Below, piece after piece: positions 5,801 through 12,062 of a stretch of DNA of 12,852 nt. Below the pieces are notes generated by a model. The model did no database searches. It had not been told where the DNA came from and saw nothing but the letters and a program-made list of their open reading frames with translations. Source of the stretch: an uncultured Acidimicrobiaceae bacterium (GTDB lineage Bacteria > Actinomycetota > Acidimicrobiia > Acidimicrobiales > UBA8592); assembly GCA_913031515.1 (NCBI GenBank), contig CAJWET010000033.1, positions 1 to 12,852 on the forward strand, given 5' to 3'. The translations under genes were made by a program, and so were the position numbers. Each line of letters opens with the position of its first letter. Position 1 is the stretch's first letter.

Positions 5801-7552
5801 CTAGGGTTTTACGGCATTTTCATCTGAAAGAATCCGTATTATTTCTTCTCCGTATCTGGCAGCTGTAAAGTCGTTCAAGTGGGAAATTTCTCTCAACTGA
5901 TCTCGGGTTTGAGGGTTTTGGAACAGTATCTGCTCAACAGCTTCGTCAGGTATGACATCGCGTGGGTTCACACCTGCTGCTAGAGCTTTAGATTCTCTCC
6001 AATCTTCGAGGCTTTTCTTTTGTTTTGTAATTGAACTTTGTGGGGTAGCTACTGGAAAAATTTGTTTACGGAAGAGTCGAATTCTTTTCCGTAACGATTG
6101 CCCATCAGCGGCCTGAATGTTCGCTGTTTGCATCGAGTATGAGATTTCTTTCAGATAAGGTGATGGCTTCCGAGAAATTTTCTTTTTGCCGAAAGTCCTT
6201 TCGCGCGACCAAGAACAATGGAGTTGGTTTTGGGCACGCGTCATTGCCACATAGAGGAGTCGGCGTTCCTCATCTAACGAAGGAACAGAAGTAGCGTGAG
6301 AGATAGGACTGAACCCTGCTTCAAGCCCAGCGACGAAAACAACCGGCCACTCGAGCCCCTTTGCTGCATGGAAGGTCGTAATAGTTACAGAATCACTCCC
6401 ATATGGGGATGCATGTGTTTCTGAGGATGAGCCGTTGTTCTGTGGGGCTTTGAATGGAATCGAGAATCGAGCAAAAGTATCCTCCAGCTGATTGATTTGA
6501 GCATGTGTCCTCACAAGGACAGCCTGCCCTGCCCAACTTTCAGCGTGCAAGCGGTGTTCTTTGATTCTTCTAGCGATGTATTCGGCTTCGGCGGAACAGT
6601 TTTTCGCTTGATGTACAGTGGGGATCTCGCCATTGGGCTTTTGAGCATTTAGTGATGGGTTACTTCCTAGGACTGAAGATGCTGTTGTGATGATTTGTGG
6701 TGTTGAGCGAAAGTTCTCATTGAGCTCAACCGTCTGCCCGTCAGGGAAATATGCGTTAAAGTTCTCTAGATATTTTGCATCCGCTCCATTCCATGAGTAG
6801 ATGGCCTGATTTGGATCTCCAACTACGCAGATAGAGCTATCCACTCCAAGCCATGCGCGCAAGAGAGCGAATTGTAAAGGATTTACGTCTTGGAATTCGT
6901 CAACGAAGATGTATCTATATTTCCAGTGGCGTCCGGCAGCGTAGTCAGCGTCGTTTGCAAGATCGCGAATTGCATGTTCCAAGATGTCGTCAAAGTCGAT
7001 AAGGTTGCGCTTCTTTTTTTCTTGAAAAAATAGGTATAAGAATTCACAAATTTGAGTTGCCCCGGCAGGCGGATTTCGTTGAGCTTTTCCGGCTGCTTCT
7101 GGATAAGTTTCTGGGGTAAGCCTTCTTGCAGTGGCCCAATCTATTTCAGTACAAATCGATTCTCGGACTTCGAAACTAAGCCGCTCCGGAAGGATGGACC
7201 CAAGTAATCGCCTTCGATTTTCTAATAAGGAAGGCGGACGTGAAAGGCGTAAATCGTTCCATCTAGTCTGAAGTTGTGCGTATGCCAAAGCATGAAAAGT
7301 CCCAGCAGTCACTGGACTATCCAGTCCAAGGGTTTTAAGGCGCGTGCGTAGTTCTTCGGCAGCTTTTTTGGTAAAGGTCAGGCAGAGAACATGTTCCGGT
7401 TCGATTCGCAATGCATTGCTTTGGTGTGCAATTCGATGAGTCAAGACACGGGTTTTTCCTGAACCGGCTCCAGCTAGGATCCGCAATCTTTTTGCATCGT
7501 GTTTTACCGCATCATACTGCGCGGATGTTAAATCGTTTTTCTGTTGCTCCAC
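5801..7552 (-). CDS. UvrD2-like SF1A DNA helicase with C-terminal HRDC domain
   Basis: This is an ATP-driven 3'-to-5' DNA translocase/helicase of the UvrD/Rep/PcrA group. The motifs are in order: Q motif (Gln12), Walker A AGAGSGKT (27-34), TFHALAY (85-91), Walker B IFVDEFQD (215-222; Asp218, Glu219), motif III GDPNQAIYSWNGA (245-257), motif IV FRST (281-284), motif V TFHAAKGLEWP (393-403) and motif VI LLYVAMTRA (432-440). GDPNQ-IYS and the CSWSRERT...RKPSPYL segment after motif VI resemble mycobacterial UvrD2. An HRDC domain follows at about 512-578. At 583 residues it is shorter than UvrD2 (about 700), and the tetracysteine region between helicase core and HRDC is absent: residues 447-583 contain no Cys, and a basic RKRIRLFRKQ segment stands there. 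The start is GTG at 7550-7552, the natural family N-terminus, with no SD but TAGTCT 6 nt upstream. UvrD1/PcrA is the alternative, but the HRDC argues against it. Confidence 0.9.
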   Translation of the reverse strand: MEQQKNDLTSAQYDAVKHDAKRLRILAGAGSGKTRVLTHRIAHQSNALRIEPEHVLCLTFTKKAAEELRTRLKTLGLDSPVTAGTFHALAYAQLQTRWNDLRLSRPPSLLENRRRLLGSILPERLSFEVRESICTEIDWATARRLTPETYPEAAGKAQRNPPAGATQICEFLYLFFQEKKKRNLIDFDDILEHAIRDLANDADYAAGRHWKYRYIFVDEFQDVNPLQFALLRAWLGVDSSICVVGDPNQAIYSWNGADAKYLENFNAYFPDGQTVELNENFRSTPQIITTASSVLGSNPSLNAQKPNGEIPTVHQAKNCSAEAEYIARRIKEHRLHAESWAGQAVLVRTHAQINQLEDTFARFSIPFKAPQNNGSSSETHASPYGSDSVTITTFHAAKGLEWPVVFVAGLEAGFSPISHATSVPSLDEERRLLYVAMTRAQNQLHCSWSRERTFGKKKISRKPSPYLKEISYSMQTANIQAADGQSLRKRIRLFRKQIFPVATPQSSITKQKKSLEDWRESKALAAGVNPRDVIPDEAVEQILFQNPQTRDQLREISHLNDFTAARYGEEIIRILSDENAVKP

Positions 7553-7558
7553 GGGGGA

Positions 7559-7564
7559 AGACTA
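7559..7564 (-). promoter_or_regulatory. Putative leaderless -10 hexamer of the helicase gene
   Basis: The minus strand reads TAGTCT, then exactly 6 nt (TCCCCC), then the GTG start of the helicase. There is no purine-rich SD. This supports GTG as the true start and a leaderless transcript. Confidence 0.45.
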
Positions 7565-7722
7565 TCGTTAGATCATCGCCCTCACCTAAAAAAACACTAA
7601 CTCTTCCAACAAAATTCGGGAACTTGACCTGCTACATGAGGATAGGTCGATTACGGTTGAGATGTTCGGTGTAAAAAAGGGCAAGTATCTAAACGAAACA
7701 AAGATAAAAGTGTCCTGAACTT

Positions 7723-7730
7723 GGAAAGGA
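7723..7730 (+). promoter_or_regulatory. Ribosome binding site of the CoA-racemase gene
   Basis: GGAAAGGA lies 8 nt before the ATG at 7739, an ideal SD spacing. It fixes the start at 7739; an in-frame TTG at 7721 would place the SD inside the coding region. Unlike its neighbours, this gene is therefore expected to have a leader. The rest of the 186-bp gap (7553-7738) shows no ORF or RNA gene that I can support. Confidence 0.75.
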
Positions 7731-7738
7731 TCAGCAAT

Positions 7739-8878
7739 ATGGGGCCTTTAGCCGGTAAAAAAATAATTGAGATAGCGGGCATCGGGCCAGGGCCTTTTTG
7801 TGCAATGGTTCTTTCCGACCTTGGCGCAGAAGTAATCAGGGTTGATAGAGTCTCGGCTGTTCCAGAAGAATTTCCTGAAAATCCAAGTATGGATTTACTC
7901 AACCGCGGGAGGAAGTCGGTTGCCTTTAATCTTAAGAATCCCGAAGGAGTCGAATCGCTACTTCGTCTAGTCGAATCCGCTGATGCCTTACTTGAGGGTT
8001 TCCGTCCAGGGGTGGCTGAGCGGTTAGGGGTTGGTCCGGACGAATGCTTAGAAAGAAATCCAAAATTGGTATATGGCAGGATGACTGGTTGGGGGCAAAA
8101 CGGAACCTATGCAGATATGGCTGGCCATGATATTAACTACATCGCACTTTCAGGTGTGCTTGGCACCATTGGGAGGGAAGGAGAAGCTCCAGTGCCACCT
8201 ATCAACCTTGTCGGAGATTTTGGCGGTGGAGGCATGCTTCTAGCGCTAGGCATATGCGCTGGTTTAGTTGAGACATCAACCAGCGGGAAAGGACAAGTTG
8301 TAGATGCTGCCATGACTGATGGTTCAGCCCTTTTAGCGACAATGATCCATTCATTTGTTGCTATGGGGATATGGGGCGAACGCGGGACGAACATGCTGGA
8401 TACCGGAGCCCCGTTTTATGATGTCTATGAATGTTCCGATGGGGAATATATTTCGTTAGGGTCGATAGAGCCACAGTTTTATGCAGAACTTTTACGAATA
8501 ACTGAGCTTGATCAAGAAGACCTTCCCAAACAGATGGACCGATCACAGTGGCCGGCGATGAAGGAGAAGATAGCTAAAACTATTCAAGAAAAGACCCGTG
8601 ATCAGTGGGTCGAGCTAATGGAAGGAACTGATGTATGTTTTGCACCTGTGCTTTCACCTTCTGAAGCTTTTGAGCACCCACACAACGTTGAGCGCGGGAC
8701 ATTCGTTGAAGTTGCAGGAATTAAGCAGCCTGCGCCGGCTCCCCGATTTAGTAGAACTCCCGGCGCTATCGATAGTCCTCCTCCTCACCCTGGGCAACAC
8801 ACCAATGATGTCTTATCGAGTTGGGGTTTTACTGAAGAGGAGATCACAAATTTACGTGAAGTCAATGCCATAAAGTAA
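7739..8878 (+). CDS. Alpha-methylacyl-CoA racemase (CaiB/BaiF CoA-transferase superfamily)
   Basis: AMACR epimerises 2-methylacyl-CoA thioesters through an enolate, so that (R) branched-chain acyl groups, for example from isoprenoid or sterol side chains, can enter beta-oxidation. The 379-residue protein is full length. It opens with the family N-terminus (MGPLAGKKIIEIAGIGPGPF) and has Arg89 in GFRPGV. The catalytic pair is His130 (GHDINY) and Asp160 (GDFGGGG), and Glu244 lies in the SIEPQFYAELL segment. These correspond to the His126, Asp156 and Glu241 set of the mycobacterial racemase MCR, which favours a racemase over a CoA-transferase such as CaiB or Frc. Transferases use an Asp nucleophile in a different context. 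No thiolase or acyl-CoA dehydrogenase lies in the window, so the pathway is inferred from the family. The ATG at 7739 is set by the SD just upstream. The monooxygenase gene follows 65-77 bp downstream. Confidence 0.93.
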   Translation: MGPLAGKKIIEIAGIGPGPFCAMVLSDLGAEVIRVDRVSAVPEEFPENPSMDLLNRGRKSVAFNLKNPEGVESLLRLVESADALLEGFRPGVAERLGVGPDECLERNPKLVYGRMTGWGQNGTYADMAGHDINYIALSGVLGTIGREGEAPVPPINLVGDFGGGGMLLALGICAGLVETSTSGKGQVVDAAMTDGSALLATMIHSFVAMGIWGERGTNMLDTGAPFYDVYECSDGEYISLGSIEPQFYAELLRITELDQEDLPKQMDRSQWPAMKEKIAKTIQEKTRDQWVELMEGTDVCFAPVLSPSEAFEHPHNVERGTFVEVAGIKQPAPAPRFSRTPGAIDSPPPHPGQHTNDVLSSWGFTEEEITNLREVNAIK

Positions 8879-8955
8879 GGCTTCGTAACTACTATTCCCC
8901 GCCCATGTAGTGTACAACTCTTGCTTTCAGGGTTTCTAGTGCCATGATTAGAGGT

Positions 8956-9282
8956 ATGACAGTAATTAAAATTAATGCAATAACAGTCCCGGAGGAGCAT
9001 GGGGAAGAGGTTGCAAAACGTTTCGCTGCCAGAGCCGGCACCGTTGACGGTGCTGCAGGTTTTGAAGGCTTTGAGTTGCTTCGACCTAGTGATGAAAGAA
9101 ACCAATGGCTTGTGGTGACACGCTGGACCGATGATGCATCATTTGAAGCATGGCGGAACTCAGACCAAGCCGCTCATGCTCATCAATCTCCTCAGGAGGG
9201 GAAGCCACAAAAGCATCTTGGCTTATCTGCCGAACTTTGGCATTATGTTGTGGAAGTTTCCTCTCCGGGAAATACCGGGTGA
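8956..9282 (+). CDS. MhuD-like heme-degrading monooxygenase (ABM domain)
   Basis: This is a small, dimeric alpha/beta-barrel protein of the antibiotic biosynthesis monooxygenase fold. The sequence follows mycobacterial MhuD (Rv3592) from the first residue: MTVIKINAI, then KRFA.RA, GF.GF.LLRP, VVT.W, and F.AW. The MhuD heme-pocket residues Asn7 and Trp66 keep the same numbers. The heme-ligating His75 corresponds to His74 in AAHAH after a one-residue gap. MhuD cleaves heme and releases iron, so iron recovery from heme or heme turnover in the cytosol is the likely role. Length is 108 residues from the ATG at 8956. The in-frame ATG at 8944 would add MIRG; neither has a well-spaced SD, and the MhuD alignment favours 8956. 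The last four bases (GTGA) contain the start of the next gene, implying coupled translation. A non-heme ABM quinone or antibiotic oxygenase is a less likely alternative. Confidence 0.85.
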   Translation: MTVIKINAITVPEEHGEEVAKRFAARAGTVDGAAGFEGFELLRPSDERNQWLVVTRWTDDASFEAWRNSDQAAHAHQSPQEGKPQKHLGLSAELWHYVVEVSSPGNTG

Positions 9283-9653
9283 CCGTTCTTCTCACTATCC
9301 GTGAACTACACACAGTATTTGCCTGGGTCGTTATTTTTTCGAACGCCTTAGCTGGCCTGTTTGCTTTTGGGGTCCATAAAATAAAACGATACGGTGGGCG
9401 GCCATTGTGGCTGTTCATAGCCTTAGCGCAGGCGATGGTTTTTGTTCAGGCGATTCTTGGAGTCGCGTTACAATCTGATGAGAATCTTGCACCAAGGGAT
9501 TTCCACTATTTATATGGCTTCTCCATGATTGTTTTCGTTGCTCTGCTCTATGGATATAGAACGCAAGTAGGGGAGAGGCGCTATCTTCTTTATGGGTTCG
9601 GGAGCCTATTCATTATGGGATTAGGGATAAGGGCGTTCTTTATCGGGGTCTAG
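9279..9653 (+). CDS. Small four-helix membrane protein coupled to the heme monooxygenase
   Basis: The GTG at 9279-9281 overlaps the TGA of the upstream gene (GTGA), so I take it as the start; an in-frame codon at 9150 would bury 130 bp inside the monooxygenase. The product has 124 residues and four hydrophobic segments at about 11-32, 43-64, 75-92 and 102-123, with a basic HKIKR loop after TM1. His11 (ELHTVFAW) and His76 (FHYLYG) lie at the starts of TM1 and TM3, and short proteins with an HYLYG-type motif occur in Actinobacteria. I cannot assign a named family. Paired intramembrane His residues resemble heme-binding four-helix proteins, and with the MhuD-like neighbour they suggest a heme-related membrane role. 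This is inference. The galE gene follows 31 bp later. Confidence 0.75.
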   Translation: MTVLLTIRELHTVFAWVVIFSNALAGLFAFGVHKIKRYGGRPLWLFIALAQAMVFVQAILGVALQSDENLAPRDFHYLYGFSMIVFVALLYGYRTQVGERRYLLYGFGSLFIMGLGIRAFFIGV

Positions 9654-9673
9654 CCTCCAATGAGACCCACCCC

Positions 9674-9679
9674 TAGGTT
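9674..9679 (+). promoter_or_regulatory. Possible -10 hexamer of galE
   Basis: TAGGTT lies 5 nt before the TTG at 9685. It would place the transcript start at or next to that codon, or give a leader of about 25 nt if translation starts at the GTG at 9712. No clear -35 hexamer is seen. Confidence 0.35.
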
Positions 9680-9684
9680 CTGAT

Positions 9685-10728
9685 TTGTCCGTTTCATTGG
9701 CAGACTTAGATGTGGAAAAATTTGCTCTCGTAACTGGGGGGACAGGATATATCGGCAGTCACACTGTCGTGGCGTTGATAGAGGCTGGATATCAAGTTGT
9801 AATTATTGATAATCTTGATAACTCTTCAGAAATAGTCCTTTCGGGTATTGAGAGGATTACGGGTCGCGTCCCGCACTTTGTTCATGCGGATCTTCGGGAT
9901 GCCGACGCTGTTATCAAAATATTTAAAGAATACCCGATTGCCTCAGTGGTTCATCTTGCGGGCCTGAAATCAGTCGGGGAGTCTATACACAGTCCTTCAA
10001 AATACTATGACAACAACATTGGGGCTACTCTCAACCTCGTTAAGGCTATGCAAACAGCAGAGGTCACGACCTTAGTTTTTTCTTCATCTGCAACCGTGTA
10101 CTCCTCTTCATCTGAACCTCCGTTGGGTGAGGATGCTAAGAAGCTGCCAACCAACCCATATGGGATGTCGAAATATATCATTGAGCAGGTGCTGACTGAT
10201 ATGGCGCTTGCTAACCGTAAGTGGAGGTTTGGGATTTTGAGATATTTCAATCCCATCGGGGCGCATCCAAGTGGCAGGATAGGTGAAACCCCGTCTGGTA
10301 TTCCTAACAATCTAATGCCATACCTTATGCAAGTTGCCATTGGGAAACTTGCAAAGTTGTCAATCTATGGTGGTGACTATGAAACACCTGATGGTACGTG
10401 CATCAGGGATTATGTACATGTTGTTGATTTAGCGCGCGGGCATTTAGCTGCTCTTCGGTTTTTGGAAGAGGCGAATGGAGTTCATGATTGGAACCTTGGG
10501 ACGGGAAAAGGTACATCTGTTCTCGAACTTGTCAAGGCGGTGGAGCAAGTCATTGAAAAGCCTATTCCATCAGAAATAATAGGAAGGCGAAAGGGTGACA
10601 TGCCGGTGGTGTTTGCCGATGTCACGAAGGCTTCCAATGAACTCTCTTGGCGGGCCGAACACACTATTGAGAAAATGTGCGTTGACCATTGGAACTGGCA
10701 AAAACGCAATCCTGGCTGGTATCAATAA
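9685..10728 (+). CDS. galE: UDP-glucose 4-epimerase GalE
   Basis: GalE is an NAD-dependent extended short-chain dehydrogenase/reductase that interconverts UDP-glucose and UDP-galactose in the cytosol, feeding galactose use and surface-sugar synthesis. Visible features are the NAD motif GGTGYIG (18-24), DNLDNSS (42-48), the HLAGLKSVGES segment (90-100), catalytic Ser135 in FSSSATVY, and the YxxxK pair Tyr159/Lys163 in NPYGMSK. RYFNPIGAHPSG (186-197) and CIRDYVHVVDLA (239-250) are typical of GalE rather than other epimerases. The length is 347 residues from the TTG at 9685. A GTG at 9712 would give MEKFALVTGGTGYIG, closer to the usual N-terminus; neither start has an SD. The TAGGTT hexamer before 9685 is compatible with either. 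It ends 1 bp from the stop of the convergent oxidase gene. Confidence 0.93.
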   Translation: MSVSLADLDVEKFALVTGGTGYIGSHTVVALIEAGYQVVIIDNLDNSSEIVLSGIERITGRVPHFVHADLRDADAVIKIFKEYPIASVVHLAGLKSVGESIHSPSKYYDNNIGATLNLVKAMQTAEVTTLVFSSSATVYSSSSEPPLGEDAKKLPTNPYGMSKYIIEQVLTDMALANRKWRFGILRYFNPIGAHPSGRIGETPSGIPNNLMPYLMQVAIGKLAKLSIYGGDYETPDGTCIRDYVHVVDLARGHLAALRFLEEANGVHDWNLGTGKGTSVLELVKAVEQVIEKPIPSEIIGRRKGDMPVVFADVTKASNELSWRAEHTIEKMCVDHWNWQKRNPGWYQ

Positions 10729-10729
10729 C

Positions 10730-12034
10730 TTACGCTGGGTTCCTTAAGACTCGATCAAGATATGGGGTTGAGAAATGACCATCAGGGTCTAGTTCTGCCA
10801 ACACCGATTGGAAATTGTCCCAGCGGGGGTAGAGGTTAGATAGTTCCCGACTTGTAAGACTATGCGTCTTCCCCCAATGCGGCCGCCCATCGAACTCTTT
10901 CAGTATATTTTCAACGAGTTGGAAGTATGGGTCGATTGGAGTTCCTCTGTACACATGGACCGCGATATATCCTGATTTGCGCCCGTATGCGGGAGAGAGA
11001 GGAATTTGATCAGCCCCAAGAACCCTAACTTCAACAGGAAACGTTATTGGATGGTCCAGTTGGTTAGTTATCTCGCGTACGTTCTTAAAGGCTTCTAGAA
11101 GGTGTTCCAACGGAACGGCATATTCCATTTCAACAAAACGCACTCGGCGCTTTGAGCAAAAGACTTTGAAACTTGGAGCAACATAGGAAATCTTTCGGTC
11201 AGTTGACAGTTGTTTCTCTAGCAGCCTTTGAGCACGATGAGGGGAAATCTTCGCATATTTATTGATGAGTTCAAAACCTCCATTCGCTATTACTTCGTCG
11301 CTTAGAAAAGCTTTGTATGGACTTCTATAACTTGGAGATTCGGAAGTCTTTGTGTTGATCTTTAACGTACCGATCGCGGTGTGGGGGAACCAAAAGAACT
11401 CTGTATGGTCTGCCACGGGTATAGCCTTCTCAAAGAGTTCTAGAACGTGATCAATATTAGTTGTCTGTTCGATAGCCCTTAAGTTGAATGCGGGAACGCA
11501 CTGGATGGTTACTTCAATGATGACGCCCAATGAACCGAGACTGACCCTGGCGGCTTCGAAAATATTCTGATCTATGCCGGCGGAGCATTCTAACACCCCT
11601 CCATCACCCGTAACTATCTTCAACCCAATTACGGCTTCGCTAATAGAATGGTACCCCAGCCCAGTTCCATGAGTCCCCGTACTGATGGCACCTGCAAGGG
11701 TCTGGCAATCAATATCGCCTAGATTGGGAAGCGCCAATCCAAGTGAATCAAGGCGTTCATTGAGGTCAAAGAGTCGTATACCAGCGCCGACAGTGACTTG
11801 CATGAGATCCTGATTTACTTGTGTGATTGAGTTGAAATTACTCAAGTCAATCATTATCCCCTCAGTGGGGCAGAGAGGGCTGAAACTATGACCCGCACCG
11901 ACCGCCCTAACTTTTTTCCGTTCGGCTACCCCAAGACAAACGAGTTTTGCCACTTCATCCGCACTGGCGGGTTTTGCTAGCTGGTCAGGGGTACACCTTT
12001 GGTTTCTCCCCCAATTTACCCACGTGTTCTTCAT
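10730..12034 (-). CDS. FAD-linked sugar-lactone/alditol oxidase (L-gulonolactone / D-arabinono-1,4-lactone oxidase family)
   Basis: This is a VAO/PCMH-fold flavoenzyme with an N-terminal FAD-binding domain (about 1-180) and a C-terminal ALO domain (about 185-430). VGAGHSFSP (45-53) contains His49, the position where GULO and alditol oxidases bind FAD covalently. LAGAISTGTHGTG (113-125) is the second FAD-binding loop. In the ALO domain, VEVR (Glu335, Arg337) and PHWGK (Lys389) match the substrate-binding residues of alditol oxidase, and the YPRWDNF and LDPDGHF...YLDRVL ending is diagnostic. It oxidises an alditol or aldonolactone with oxygen or another acceptor; the substrate is not determined. 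The 434-residue length fits the family, and no signal peptide or membrane segment is visible. The ATG at 12034 has an AAGGA site 7 nt upstream. It is 28 bp downstream of the D-threonine-aldolase-like gene, so the two form an operon. Confidence 0.9.
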   Translation of the reverse strand: MKNTWVNWGRNQRCTPDQLAKPASADEVAKLVCLGVAERKKVRAVGAGHSFSPLCPTEGIMIDLSNFNSITQVNQDLMQVTVGAGIRLFDLNERLDSLGLALPNLGDIDCQTLAGAISTGTHGTGLGYHSISEAVIGLKIVTGDGGVLECSAGIDQNIFEAARVSLGSLGVIIEVTIQCVPAFNLRAIEQTTNIDHVLELFEKAIPVADHTEFFWFPHTAIGTLKINTKTSESPSYRSPYKAFLSDEVIANGGFELINKYAKISPHRAQRLLEKQLSTDRKISYVAPSFKVFCSKRRVRFVEMEYAVPLEHLLEAFKNVREITNQLDHPITFPVEVRVLGADQIPLSPAYGRKSGYIAVHVYRGTPIDPYFQLVENILKEFDGRPHWGKTHSLTSRELSNLYPRWDNFQSVLAELDPDGHFSTPYLDRVLRNPA

Positions 12035-12041
12035 CTCAGTG

Positions 12042-12046
12042 TCCTT
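12042..12046 (-). promoter_or_regulatory. Ribosome binding site of the lactone/alditol oxidase gene
   Basis: The minus strand reads AAGGA followed by 7 nt and then ATG. It lies in the 28-bp gap after the upstream gene's stop, consistent with reinitiation within one transcript. No terminator or -10 hexamer is evident in the gap. Confidence 0.7.
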
Positions 12047-12062
12047 GTCCCATTGACTCTCA

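Noticed and set aside
7626..7648. Inverted repeat GACCT / AGGTC upstream of the racemase as a possible operator
   Set aside because: Five-base arms with a 13-nt spacer are expected by chance, and no regulator is encoded nearby.
7624..7657. TTGACC as a -35 element of a racemase promoter
   Set aside because: No TANNNT-like -10 occurs at 16-18 bp spacing; the nearest candidates are 13 or 22 bp away.
7721..7738. Upstream TTG start for the CoA racemase (adds six residues)
   Set aside because: The GGAAAGGA ribosome site lies inside this extension and is ideally spaced for the ATG at 7739, which also matches the family N-terminus.
9150..9278. Longer 5' extension of the 4-TM membrane protein
   Set aside because: It would overlap the monooxygenase by 133 bp in another frame and add a Ser-rich non-family N-terminus; the GTGA overlap start is far more natural.
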